Program-made: the position numbers and the translations under genes
Shown here: positions 43,326 through 53,098 of the stretch, in pieces
Layout: every line of letters begins with the position of its first letter
Position numbering within the stretch: the stretch's first letter is position 1
Source of the DNA: an uncultured Pelagibacteraceae bacterium
GTDB taxonomy: Bacteria; Pseudomonadota; Alphaproteobacteria; Pelagibacterales; Pelagibacteraceae
Assembly: GCA_902612605.1 (NCBI GenBank)
Contig: CACMDY010000001.1
Span: 310,001-374,000, forward strand
DNA: 64,000 nt
Direction: 5' to 3'
Notes under the pieces: generated by a model
Told to the model about the DNA's origin: nothing
Database searches by the model: none
The model's input: only the letters and a program-made list of their open reading frames with translations

Positions 43326-44735
43326 ATGAAAAATAATCTTACTAACATTAAATCAGAGAATATTAATAAGATTGATTGGGATTTATTACAAAATGAAATG
43401 AAAAATAAGTTTGGATCTGAGATTTATGATAGTTGGTTAAAAAAAATTGATTTAGTTGATGAGTTTAAAAATTATGTTTTATTATCCGTTTCTACAAGAT
43501 TTATCAGAGACTGGATAACCTCAAGATATTTAGATCAAATATTACAAATAATTAAGTCATATAAAAAAGATATTTCCAGAATAGAATTTGTAATTAAAGA
43601 GAATATAAAGAACAAAAATAGTGATGAAATAAAACAAGATAATTCATCTGATAATGAAAAGGTTTCATTTATTAAAGATTCATATCTTCAATATAATCGA
43701 ATTGATCCAAATAAAAACTTTGAGAATTTCTTGCTTGGGAAAAGTAATAAACTAGCTTTTGAGGCTGCAAAAAAAGTCTCAGAACAAATAGCTCATTATA
43801 ATCCTCTATATATTTATGGTGGAGTTGGAATGGGTAAGACACATTTGTTAAATGCAATTGGATTAAGTTTGAAAGAAAAAAATAAAGTAATGTTTATTTC
43901 AGCTGAAAGATTTATGTATCAATTTGTAAAATCGATAAAATCTAATGATATGGTAAAGTTTAAAGAGTATTTTAGAAATACTGACATATTTTTGATTGAT
44001 GATATTCAATTTATGAATGGAAAAGAAGCTATGCAAGAAGAGTTTTTCCACACATTTAATGTTTTGTTAGAGAAAGGTTCACAAATTATAGTATCAGCAG
44101 ATAGACCACCAAACAAATTAACTAGAATACAAGAGAGAATTAAATCTAGATTTTCAGGAGGACTAGTAGTTGATATTCAAAATGCTGATTTTGAATTAAG
44201 ATACAATATAATAAAATCCAAAAATGAAGATCTTGCTATTCATGATCCAAATAATATTAAAATCAGTGATGAGATCATAAAATTTATTAGTACTGAAGTT
44301 AACACTAGTATCAGAGAACTTGTAGGTGCATTTAATAGAATAGTATCTTTCTCAAGAATTTATGGAAAAACACCTTCAATGTCAGAGGTGAAAGTAATAT
44401 TAAAAGATCTATTAAATTTAACAGAAAATAAAGTTGATATAGACAATATTCAAACAATAGTCTGTAAATATTTTAAAATAAGTAAAAACGAAATGTTGTC
44501 ACCAAGAAGGTCAAGATACCTCGTAAGACCAAGACAAACTGCTATTTATTTAGCAAAAATGCTGACATCTAAATCTTTACCAGAGATAGGTCGATCATTT
44601 GCTAATAGAGATCACACAACTGTTATTCATTCAGTTAAAACAATTGAAAAATTAAGAAAAGACGATAACGAATTAAATTTAAGCATTGATAGCCTAAAGA
44701 ATAAAATATTATACAAACAAGAAAATGAAATTTAG
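43326..44735 (+). CDS. dnaA: Chromosomal replication initiator DnaA
   Basis: YGGVGMGKTHLLNAIG, FLIDDIQFMNGKEAMQEEFFHTFN, FANRDHTTVIHSVKTI. Confidence 0.98.
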   Translation: MKNNLTNIKSENINKIDWDLLQNEMKNKFGSEIYDSWLKKIDLVDEFKNYVLLSVSTRFIRDWITSRYLDQILQIIKSYKKDISRIEFVIKENIKNKNSDEIKQDNSSDNEKVSFIKDSYLQYNRIDPNKNFENFLLGKSNKLAFEAAKKVSEQIAHYNPLYIYGGVGMGKTHLLNAIGLSLKEKNKVMFISAERFMYQFVKSIKSNDMVKFKEYFRNTDIFLIDDIQFMNGKEAMQEEFFHTFNVLLEKGSQIIVSADRPPNKLTRIQERIKSRFSGGLVVDIQNADFELRYNIIKSKNEDLAIHDPNNIKISDEIIKFISTEVNTSIRELVGAFNRIVSFSRIYGKTPSMSEVKVILKDLLNLTENKVDIDNIQTIVCKYFKISKNEMLSPRRSRYLVRPRQTAIYLAKMLTSKSLPEIGRSFANRDHTTVIHSVKTIEKLRKDDNELNLSIDSLKNKILYKQENEI

Positions 44736-45837
44736 TGTTAATCAACAGGATTTGCAAAAATCTTTAGGTTATTGTCAGGGTGTAATAGAAAAAAGAAGCA
44801 CTTTACCTATACTTTCAAATATTTTAATAGAGGCAACAAATTCAAAGTTAAAAATTACAGCAACAGATTTAGATTTAATATTTGTAAATGAAATTTCAAA
44901 TATTAAAATTTTTGATGAAGGCAAAACAACTACTTCTTCATCAATTATGTTTGATATTGTAAGAAAAATACCCTCTGGTAGTCAGATAAATTTTGAAAAC
45001 ACTGGAGAAAGTAAATTACAATTAGAATCAAATAAATCTCTATTCAATTTAAATTCAATTAATGCATCTGAATTTCCAATTACAGATGAAAATTTCAATG
45101 AAAATGAATTTACTATAAATTCAAAAGATTTATTAAAACTTTTAAATAAATGTAAATTTTCGATTTCGAATGATGAAACAAGACATTATCTTAGTGGTAT
45201 TTTTTTCCATCAGACCCAAACAGATGATAAGAATTTTTTAACTGCAGCCGCAACAGATAGCCATAGAATGTCTATCTCAAAAATAAGACTAAAAAACAAA
45301 ATTGAATTTGAACCAATAATACTTCCAAAAAAAACTATATTTCAATTATGTTCTCTTCTAGAAGATTATGATGGCGAGGTTAAAGTCTCAAATATTAAAT
45401 CTAAAATTAAATTTGAACTTAATAATAGTATTTTGATATCTAAATTAATCGATGGAAAATTTCCTAATTATATTCAAGTTATCCCTAGAGAGAATCAAAA
45501 AAAACTTGAAATAGATCTAAAATCTTTTCTAAATTCCGTCGACAGAGTAGCATCAGTTTCTCTAGATAAAAAAGATGGTGTAAAATTTAATTTGACTAAA
45601 GATAATTTAGATTTATCTGTCAATAACACTAACAGTGGTGATGGTAAAGAAAGCCTATCTGTAAAATTTGAGACAGATTTAGATATAAGTTTTAATTCTA
45701 GATATTTGCTTGATATAGCATCCCAACTAAATGGTGATAATATTGAAATATATTTGAAAGATACTGGATCTCCTGCGTTAATAAAAGATCCTGCAGACTT
45801 TGACAGTATTTATGTTGTAATGCCTATGAAAGGTTAG
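44725..45837 (+). CDS. dnaN: DNA polymerase III beta clamp
   Basis: N-terminal QQDLQKSLGYCQGVIEKRSTLPILSNILIEA; follows dnaA. Confidence 0.97.
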   Translation: MKFSVNQQDLQKSLGYCQGVIEKRSTLPILSNILIEATNSKLKITATDLDLIFVNEISNIKIFDEGKTTTSSSIMFDIVRKIPSGSQINFENTGESKLQLESNKSLFNLNSINASEFPITDENFNENEFTINSKDLLKLLNKCKFSISNDETRHYLSGIFFHQTQTDDKNFLTAAATDSHRMSISKIRLKNKIEFEPIILPKKTIFQLCSLLEDYDGEVKVSNIKSKIKFELNNSILISKLIDGKFPNYIQVIPRENQKKLEIDLKSFLNSVDRVASVSLDKKDGVKFNLTKDNLDLSVNNTNSGDGKESLSVKFETDLDISFNSRYLLDIASQLNGDNIEIYLKDTGSPALIKDPADFDSIYVVMPMKG

Positions 45838-46532
45838 TTAGCAAGACCAAGCTCGGAATAAATTTCTTTTTGTAATAATTTTACAAATTCTGTTTCTTCG
45901 ATGCCTGTATTAATTGGTTTTAAAATAGAAATTGTAATCGTTTTATTGGGCTTCATCTTCCCAGATTTTGGCCATACTCTTCCAGAGTCAATAGCGACGG
46001 GTTGACATTTTACATTTAATTCTCTGTAAATTCTTCCAACTCCCTTTTTAAAAGGAATAATTTCATCTGGTAGAACTCGAGTAGCTTGTGGAAAAATTAT
46101 TACAGGTCTTTTTGTTTTTTCCATAACTTCTTTAATTTTTTCAGTAAAATTAAGGTTTTCTTTAGAAACTTTATTTCTATTCACAGAAATAGAATCTATC
46201 TTTCTTAAATACCAACCAAAAATCGGAATATTTAATAGTTCTTTTTTAAGAATAAAAATTGGTGAATTGAATATTGTTTGTAAAAAAAAAGTTTCAAACA
46301 TCGATTGATGAGAGCATGCGATAAAGAAATTTTCGTTATTAATTATGTTTTCTTGACCTTTTATTACTATGCTGGTTGAGTAAAAAATTTTTAAACAGAA
46401 TGAGGACCAGTATCCAAAAAGTTTACCTCCAAAAAGAGTGATTTTCTTTGGTAGTAATAAAGATGGAAGAAAAATAATACATATTAAAATTAATCCAGAA
46501 AAAAATATACTTTTAAAGAGGATATTTCTCAT
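45834..46532 (-). CDS. plsC: 1-acyl-sn-glycerol-3-phosphate acyltransferase
   Basis: ACSHQSMFETFF (HX4-like), FPQATRV. Confidence 0.87.
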   Translation of the reverse strand: MRNILFKSIFFSGLILICIIFLPSLLLPKKITLFGGKLFGYWSSFCLKIFYSTSIVIKGQENIINNENFFIACSHQSMFETFFLQTIFNSPIFILKKELLNIPIFGWYLRKIDSISVNRNKVSKENLNFTEKIKEVMEKTKRPVIIFPQATRVLPDEIIPFKKGVGRIYRELNVKCQPVAIDSGRVWPKSGKMKPNKTITISILKPINTGIEETEFVKLLQKEIYSELGLAN

Positions 46533-46545
46533 TATAAGTTTTAAG

Positions 46546-47760
46546 TTAGATAATATCTGTTATTTTTTGTCTTTTTCTTATAATCTTTACTTTATTTCCT
46601 TTAATCAAAATTTCAGCAGGCCTTAATCTGAGATTATAATTAGATGATAATGAATAACCATAGGCACCTGTATCGCAAATAATCATAATATCATTTTCTT
46701 TTATATTCTGAAATTTCCTTTCTGTTAAAAATTTATCAGTTGTTTCACATACTGGGCCTACAAATTCTAATATTTTTTTTGATCGTGACATATTTCTTAG
46801 GGATGGAATTATCCTATGTTTTGCATTATACAAAGCTGGTCTTATCAAATCATTCATTGCCGCATCTAATATTACAAATGTTTTTGTTTTGTTTTTTTTT
46901 AAATAAATTACTTTAGATGCAAGTATACCAACATTTCCAATTATAGATCTTCCAGGTTCAAAAATTATTTTACAATTGTATTTATTTTTAAATTTAATTA
47001 TTGATTTTTTATATTTTGTATAATTAAGTTTTTTCGTTCTATTATCATAATTTATTCCCATCCCACCACCTAAATCAATGATCTCAAATTTATAATCTAA
47101 ATTTTTTAAAAGTTTATCAAGAACATTTAGCATTTTTTCGTAGGGTTTATGGTTTAAGATTTGACTACCGATATGAACACTTAAGCATTTAATATTTATA
47201 AATTTTGATTGTTTCATCAAATTAATAATTTTTACAAAAGTCTTTTTATCTACACCAAATTTATTTTCACTTTTACCAGTTGAAATTTGTTTCAATGTTT
47301 CAGCATCTGTATCTGGATTTAATCTTAGTCCTATATCAACAACTTTATTTAGTTTTTTTGCAGCCGCTTCAATCGCCAAAACTTCACTCAATGACTCAGA
47401 ATTTATTAATAATATTTTTTGCTTAATTGCGTACTCAATTTCATCTCTTGTTTTACCAACTCCAGAAAAAACTATCTTATTTTTATCAATACCAGCTTTA
47501 AGTGATGCATATAATTCACCTTTTGAAACTACATCTGCCCCAAGGCCAAGTTTTTTTATTTCTTTTAATAGTGAAATATTTGAATTAGATTTTACAGAAA
47601 AACAAATTAAAGGTTTAATTTCCTCAAAAGCTTTTTTAAAATTCTCTACATTTTCTCTTAAATTTTTATAAGAGTAGCAGTATAGAGGTGTATTAAATTT
47701 TTTTGTCAGACTATCAACGTTCTTTCCTTCAATAAAAAATTTATTGTTTATATATCTCAT
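46546..47760 (-). CDS. lysA: Diaminopimelate decarboxylase
   Basis: PLYCYSYKNLRENV, CFSVKSNSNISLLKEI, GGGMGINY, ICDTGAYGYSL. Confidence 0.96.
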   Translation of the reverse strand: MRYINNKFFIEGKNVDSLTKKFNTPLYCYSYKNLRENVENFKKAFEEIKPLICFSVKSNSNISLLKEIKKLGLGADVVSKGELYASLKAGIDKNKIVFSGVGKTRDEIEYAIKQKILLINSESLSEVLAIEAAAKKLNKVVDIGLRLNPDTDAETLKQISTGKSENKFGVDKKTFVKIINLMKQSKFINIKCLSVHIGSQILNHKPYEKMLNVLDKLLKNLDYKFEIIDLGGGMGINYDNRTKKLNYTKYKKSIIKFKNKYNCKIIFEPGRSIIGNVGILASKVIYLKKNKTKTFVILDAAMNDLIRPALYNAKHRIIPSLRNMSRSKKILEFVGPVCETTDKFLTERKFQNIKENDIMIICDTGAYGYSLSSNYNLRLRPAEILIKGNKVKIIRKRQKITDII

Positions 47761-47873
47761 AATACTTTTTGAATATTCTTACTTAATTCAGATTTATACT
47801 CTGGATCACCTTTACGCCCACAAGCAACTACAAAATATAAACAAAGTATAATAATTAAAATTTTTTTACTCAT
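47757..47873 (-). CDS. lptM: LptM/YifL-like mini-lipoprotein, 38 aa (not in ORF track)
   Basis: MSKKILIIILCLYFVVACGRKGDPEYKSELSKNIQKVL: lipobox plus CGRKGDPE; sits between argH and lysA and its TGA overlaps the lysA ATG. Confidence 0.78.
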   Translation of the reverse strand: MSKKILIIILCLYFVVACGRKGDPEYKSELSKNIQKVL

Positions 47874-49263
47874 TTTTTTCTTTTTTTATCATTTTCTTAA
47901 CGTTCTCAAAAGAAGTTCCGCCATAAGATTTTTTTGAATTAATTGAATTTTCTAGATTTAGTATTTTATAAACATTTAATGTAAGTTTTGGCTCAATTTG
48001 ATTTATTTCTTTCAATTCTAGTTCGTGAAGTTTTTTGTTTTTTTTTTCAGCTAGATTAATTATTTTTGCTGTTTGTATGTATGCCTTTCTAAATGGATAT
48101 CCAAGTTCTCTTACAATGTAATCAGATAAATCTGTAGCTGTAGTAAATCCTTTTTCCGCAAGGGATAGCATACTTTTTTTATTTATTATTAAATTTTTTA
48201 ATACATCATTCAATAATGATAGCGATATTTTTAATTGATCATTTGTTTTAAAAACAATTTCTTTGTCATCCTGTAAATCTTTAAAATATGATAAGGGTAA
48301 GCCCTTTAATATTGAAATCATAGAATTGATATTTCCAATAAATATTCCAGTTTTACCTCTCAAATATTCCAATGGATCAGGATTCTTTTTTTGTGGCATT
48401 ATAGAAGAACCGGTTACTAATTTATCATTTAAAGTTATCAAGTTAAATGCATCAGAATTCCAAATTATTAGTTCTTCAGCAATTCTAGAAATGTGTAAAG
48501 AGCAAGCCAGAGAAGAATACAAAAAGTCTAAAACAAAATCTCTATCAGATACAGTATCTACAGAATTGTTTGTTGGTTTTTTAAATTTAAGTTTTTTTGT
48601 GGTGTAATTTCTGTCAATTTTAAAAGAGGTGCCAGATAATGCTCCTACACCTAAAGGATTTTCATCTAAAAATTCTAAATTATTCTTAAATTTTTTCTTA
48701 TCTCTCTTAAACATTTCAACATATGCTAGTAGATAATGTGCTAAAGATAGTGGTTGTGCATTTTTTAAATGTGTAAATCCTGGCATAATTGTTCTGATAT
48801 TTTTTTGTGCAAGATTGAGAATATTTGAATTTGTATTATCTAATAAAATTATTATTTTTTTTGTTGCTTCTTTTAACCATAATTTAAGGTCGGTAATTAC
48901 CTGATCATTTCTAGATCTAGCAGTATGAACATATCCAGCATCATCACCAATAAGTTCAAATAATCTGTTTTCTATATTCATATGAATATCCTCTAAATCA
49001 TAATTAAAATTGAATTTCTTTTTTACAATTTCATTTTTAATTCTTTTTAATCCCCAAATTATTTTATTTTTTATCCTGAAATTTATAATTTTCTGTTTGT
49101 GAAGCATCTCGACATGAGCAATTGATCCCTCGATATCTTCTTTAAATAGTCTTTTATCTATTGGCAGTGAGCCACCAACTTTTTTAAATAAAGCTGACGC
49201 ATTCTTCTTAATTCTTGTACCCCAAATTGGTTTATTGTTTTTATTTTTACTCATGTTATTCAA
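47866..49263 (-). CDS. argH: Argininosuccinate lyase
   Basis: HTARSRNDQVITDLKLWLK, GSSIMPQKKNPDPLEYLRGK; ATG start probably 49254. Confidence 0.96.
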   Translation of the reverse strand: MNNMSKNKNNKPIWGTRIKKNASALFKKVGGSLPIDKRLFKEDIEGSIAHVEMLHKQKIINFRIKNKIIWGLKRIKNEIVKKKFNFNYDLEDIHMNIENRLFELIGDDAGYVHTARSRNDQVITDLKLWLKEATKKIIILLDNTNSNILNLAQKNIRTIMPGFTHLKNAQPLSLAHYLLAYVEMFKRDKKKFKNNLEFLDENPLGVGALSGTSFKIDRNYTTKKLKFKKPTNNSVDTVSDRDFVLDFLYSSLACSLHISRIAEELIIWNSDAFNLITLNDKLVTGSSIMPQKKNPDPLEYLRGKTGIFIGNINSMISILKGLPLSYFKDLQDDKEIVFKTNDQLKISLSLLNDVLKNLIINKKSMLSLAEKGFTTATDLSDYIVRELGYPFRKAYIQTAKIINLAEKKNKKLHELELKEINQIEPKLTLNVYKILNLENSINSKKSYGGTSFENVKKMIKKEKNE

Positions 49264-49273
49264 TTACAAATTT

Positions 49274-49804
49274 ATGAAATTTATTTTTATATCCATTAAA
49301 ATAATATTACTTTACTTCATATCACTTAGTTATTCATATTCAATAGAAGCGCCTAATATAAAAAATCTAATAATTTATGAGAAAAAACAAAAAATTAAGT
49401 TTTTTGATTTTTTAAATGAGGCTGGAAATAAAGTTAATTTGAAAGATTTTGAGTCTGAACTAATTATTCTGAATTTTTGGGCAACATGGTGTGCGCCTTG
49501 TAGAGAGGAAATGCCATCTTTAAGTAATCTTCAAAAACTTAAGGATGAAAAAAAATTAAAGATTATTCCAATAAATATAGGTGGAGAAAATATTAGTAAA
49601 TCTAAAAAGTTTTTTGATGAACTCCTCATAGAAGAATTACAAGTTTTTGTTGGTGATGGCGCTGGAATTGCAAAAAATTTAAAATTAAGAGGAATACCCA
49701 CAACACTATTCATTGATAAAGATGGTTATGAGTTTGCAAGAATTGTTGGCTCAATAGATTTTAACAGTGATGAATTTTTAAATTGGTTAAATGAATTAAA
49801 TTAA
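49274..49804 (+). CDS. TlpA-family thioredoxin-like protein
   Basis: NFWATWCAPCREEMPSL; start probably ATG 49274 ahead of the signal sequence (track starts at 49235). Confidence 0.88.
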   Translation: MKFIFISIKIILLYFISLSYSYSIEAPNIKNLIIYEKKQKIKFFDFLNEAGNKVNLKDFESELIILNFWATWCAPCREEMPSLSNLQKLKDEKKLKIIPINIGGENISKSKKFFDELLIEELQVFVGDGAGIAKNLKLRGIPTTLFIDKDGYEFARIVGSIDFNSDEFLNWLNELN

Positions 49805-50001
49805 TTTTTATAAAAGTAAGCTAATGCTACAAGCACAATTATAGCAACAAATTGTAGTAAAACTCTAAGCTGCATTAATTTGTTAGAAGTTTTTTTATCT
49901 CCGTCTCCTTTAAAAAGAGTCCTAATTCCAAGAATTAAGACTACAGCTACAGCTGCAAGCAAAACAATCGCTGCAATTTTAACAAATATTTCAGAAATCA
50001 T
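49801..50001 (-). CDS. Twin-transmembrane (HIG1-like) small membrane protein
   Basis: Two TM segments separated by a short charged loop (FKGDGDKKTSNKLMQLRVLLQ). Confidence 0.7.
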   Translation of the reverse strand: MISEIFVKIAAIVLLAAVAVVLILGIRTLFKGDGDKKTSNKLMQLRVLLQFVAIIVLVALAYFYKN

Positions 50002-50050
50002 GTTTTGATTTTAGTTTCTTTTTAAAATAAAAAAACATAATTACTTATCT

Positions 50051-50707
50051 ATGACATTTTGCCTTGAATCAACAATTATAAAACCTGAAAATGGGTCTGA
50101 CATCAAAAATGCAGTAATTTTACTTCATGGATATGGTGGAGATGGAAAAGATATAAGCATGTTAACTCTGAATTGGAAAAGGTTTTTAACCAATACAGTA
50201 TTCTTATGTCCGAATGGACATGAACCATGTAAAATTAATCCAATTGGTTATCAATGGTTTGATTTAGAAACAAATGATAAAAATTATATTTTAAATGAAG
50301 TAAAAAAAGCTGAAAATAAATTAAGAAAATACATTGAAGAAGTTAAAGCAGAATATAATTTGGAAAATTCAAAGATATGTTTATCTGGATTTAGTCAGGG
50401 TTGCATGATGTCAATTAACTTGGGCTTAACTTCTAAAGATCCCTTTAATTGCATTGTTGGATTTTCTGGAAAGATTATTGATAAAGAGGATCTTAGTTTA
50501 AGATTAATTTCTAAAACAAAAACTTTATTAATTCATGGAGAAAAAGATGAAATAGTTCCACCCTACAATTTATTGGAAGCAAAAGATTTTTTTACACGCA
50601 ATAATATTAGTATAGAAACTTCAATGATCAAAGACTGCGACCATCATATACCAGTTGAGGCTTCAAGCAATGCATTAAAATTTATCAAAGATAATTTTGA
50701 TATTTAA
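50051..50707 (+). CDS. Phospholipase/carboxylesterase family alpha/beta hydrolase
   Basis: ILLHGYGGDGKDI, GFSQGCMMSINLGL, HGEKDEIVP. Confidence 0.9.
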   Translation: MTFCLESTIIKPENGSDIKNAVILLHGYGGDGKDISMLTLNWKRFLTNTVFLCPNGHEPCKINPIGYQWFDLETNDKNYILNEVKKAENKLRKYIEEVKAEYNLENSKICLSGFSQGCMMSINLGLTSKDPFNCIVGFSGKIIDKEDLSLRLISKTKTLLIHGEKDEIVPPYNLLEAKDFFTRNNISIETSMIKDCDHHIPVEASSNALKFIKDNFDI

Positions 50708-50765
50708 AGAGAATTAACTTTTTTGTTACATTGATTAATAATAATATATAATATATTAAACAGTT

Positions 50766-51338
50766 ATGACTCTGATGATCAATGAAAACCTTTCACTTGA
50801 AAAATGTCCGGCTCTAGTTCTTAACGCAGATTATAGACCATTAAGTTATTATCCTTTATCATTATGGTCATGGCAAGACGCTATTAAATCTGTATTTTTA
50901 GATAGAGTCTCAATTGTAAGTCATTATGATAGAATGATAAGAAGCCCATCATTCTCTATGCAGTTACCAAGTGTTATTGCATTAAAATCTTTTATAAAGC
51001 CTCGTTCAAATCCAAATTTCACAAGATTTAATGTTTTTCTACGAGATAAGTTTAGTTGTCAATATTGTGGAAGTAATGATGAACTAACTTTTGACCATCT
51101 TCTTCCAAGATCAAAAGGTGGAAAAACTGATTGGGAAAACGTTGTTACTGCATGCTCAGCATGTAATGTAAAAAAAGGTGGTAGATTGCTAAAAAATTCT
51201 GGAATGAAGTTAAATCAATGGCCTTTTCAACCAACAACAGAAGATCTTCATAGAAATGGGAAGAATTTTCCTCCTAATTTTCTACACAGCAGTTGGATGG
51301 ATTATTTATATTGGGATGTAGAATTAGATCCTAGTTAA
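50766..51338 (+). CDS. HNH endonuclease family protein
   Basis: CQYCGSNDELTFDHLLPRSKGGKTDWENVVTACSACNVKKGG. Confidence 0.93.
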   Translation: MTLMINENLSLEKCPALVLNADYRPLSYYPLSLWSWQDAIKSVFLDRVSIVSHYDRMIRSPSFSMQLPSVIALKSFIKPRSNPNFTRFNVFLRDKFSCQYCGSNDELTFDHLLPRSKGGKTDWENVVTACSACNVKKGGRLLKNSGMKLNQWPFQPTTEDLHRNGKNFPPNFLHSSWMDYLYWDVELDPS

Positions 51339-51874
51339 ATTTTTTCAGAGATATTTATAGCAATTTTTGAGCCAGTTTTAATAATTTTATCCATTACTGA
51401 ATATAATCCTTTTTTTGTTGCGCCGTGCTCATATGCAATATCTTTATGTTCCAATTCATCTGCTCTAAATTTTTTAATTTTTTCTCTAAGTTTTTTCTCA
51501 TCATCTTGTAATTGATCTATTTGACTTTGGTAATGTTTATCAATTACTTCCTCAACAGAGGCTGTACATAACATTGCTGCCTTTTTTCCTAATATTGTTG
51601 AGCCGAAACCTAAACCTACTCCTAATAAATCCCATAGTGGTAAAAATTTAGTTGGTTTTATATTTCTTTCACTGATTTCATTTTCAAAAAAATCACTATG
51701 TTCTTGCTCATGTTCTCTCATTTCTTCTACTAATTTTAATAGTTCAGGATCCTTTTTAAATGTTTTCAGTGCTAAAAGTTGACCTTCATATATTTTAATT
51801 GCACCTCTTTCACCTGCGTGATCAACTCTAATAAATTCTTCTAATTTTTTCTTGTTAGTTTTTTTCATAAACAA
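51335..51874 (-). CDS. coq7: Demethoxyubiquinone hydroxylase (Coq7/UbiF type)
   Basis: IRVDHAGERGAIKIYEGQL, EMREHEQEHSDFFE, di-iron ligands. Confidence 0.93.
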   Translation of the reverse strand: MFMKKTNKKKLEEFIRVDHAGERGAIKIYEGQLLALKTFKKDPELLKLVEEMREHEQEHSDFFENEISERNIKPTKFLPLWDLLGVGLGFGSTILGKKAAMLCTASVEEVIDKHYQSQIDQLQDDEKKLREKIKKFRADELEHKDIAYEHGATKKGLYSVMDKIIKTGSKIAINISEKI

Positions 51875-52328
51875 GAGCTCTTAGCGAAAATAATACAATT
51901 AGTAAAGATGTTAAAAAATTCAATCCTGATAAAGATATGCCTAAAATGGTAAACTCTACATCTTTGCAATTTTTAACCATTCCAAGACTTTCGATTATTT
52001 TTTCTTTATTCGTGATATCTATATTTGTGTTTGTGCAACCAGCATATTCATCAAAAATGCCATTTTCTATACCAAAATGATATCCTGCAAGAGCAGTGCT
52101 TAGTGTGAATGTAATGATTAAAGCAATTAATATTCTATCAGATTTAATATAGTTATATCCCAAAAAACAAATGAAGATCGCTACTAAAAAAGGAATTCTT
52201 TGATAAATACATAATTTACACGGTAAATACCCAAGAACTTTTTCAATATAGATCGCAGATAATATAGCAATAATTGAGTATATAAAAATAAATAAATAAA
52301 TATTTTTTCTTTTTAAAATAAAATTCAT
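51855..52328 (-). CDS. dsbB: Disulfide bond formation protein B
   Basis: LPCKLCIYQRIPF with four-TM topology. Confidence 0.88.
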   Translation of the reverse strand: MNFILKRKNIYLFIFIYSIIAILSAIYIEKVLGYLPCKLCIYQRIPFLVAIFICFLGYNYIKSDRILIALIITFTLSTALAGYHFGIENGIFDEYAGCTNTNIDITNKEKIIESLGMVKNCKDVEFTILGISLSGLNFLTSLLIVLFSLRALVYEKN

Positions 52329-52329
52329 T

Positions 52330-52938
52330 TTAGTTCATAAAGTTTTGTAAAAATTTATAAATTAAAAAAGCAAAAACTATCAATACAATTGAGATTATTA
52401 TTGAAACTTTAAGCAACTTTCTTTCAATTATTGTTTTAATAGCTGGACCAAAATTTCCAACCAAGAAAGCTATTACAAAAAATCTAGATCCTCTTGTTAG
52501 TAAGGAGACAATTATAAAATAAACAATATTAAATTGAACAAATCCACTAGTTATTGTGAGCAATTTAAATGGGATGGGTGTAAAACCCGCTATAGCAAGC
52601 AAAGTCGCCCAAGCAAAAACCCCTCCATCTGATGAAATTTTATCTTTTAAAAATGAAGTATTATCTACACCGTAAAGCTCAAAAATCTTAATTCCAATTT
52701 CATTGAAAAAAACATATCCTATAAAATATCCTAAACACGCACCTAAGACGGATCCTATCGTAGCAATAATTGCTATCTTCACCCATCTTTGTCTGTCGGC
52801 AATAGTCATTGGAATAATAAGAACATCTGGTGGAATAGGAAATATGAAACTCTCAATAAAAGATATAAACCCTAAAATTTTTTTTGAATTTTTATGTCCT
52901 GCAAGTTTAATTGTTTTATTAAAAAGTTCCTTAAACAT
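52330..52938 (-). CDS. VTT/DedA-like (YqaA-type) membrane protein
   Basis: SFIFPIPPDVLIIPMTIADR, GYFIGYVFF. Confidence 0.83.
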   Translation of the reverse strand: MFKELFNKTIKLAGHKNSKKILGFISFIESFIFPIPPDVLIIPMTIADRQRWVKIAIIATIGSVLGACLGYFIGYVFFNEIGIKIFELYGVDNTSFLKDKISSDGGVFAWATLLAIAGFTPIPFKLLTITSGFVQFNIVYFIIVSLLTRGSRFFVIAFLVGNFGPAIKTIIERKLLKVSIIISIVLIVFAFLIYKFLQNFMN

Positions 52939-53003
52939 ATTTTCTTTTAATATAAATAGTGTTTTAATACTATTATTTAAATTCTATGAAACTAAAAATA
53001 AAT

Positions 53004-53090
53004 GGGCGAATGGCGGAACTGGTAGACGCGTTGGACTCAAAATCCAATAGTAGCAATACTGTGAGAGTTCGATTCTCTCTTTGCCCACCA
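53004..53090 (+). tRNA. tRNA-Leu (CAA)
   Basis: Acceptor GGGCGAA/TTTGCCC, anticodon arm TTGGA-CTCAAAA-TCCAA, variable arm, T-arm GAGAG-TTCGATT-CTCTC, encoded ACCA. Confidence 0.95.
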
Positions 53091-53098
53091 AAAAATAT

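Noticed and set aside
50766-51338. HNH endonuclease as part of a defence or mobile system
   Set aside because: Matches the common stand-alone HNH family; neighbours are housekeeping genes and no other defence genes are present
53081-53098. ORF-track start of the acyl-CoA synthetase at 53081
   Set aside because: Falls within the tRNA-Leu 3' end; ATG at 53099 begins a sensible N-terminus
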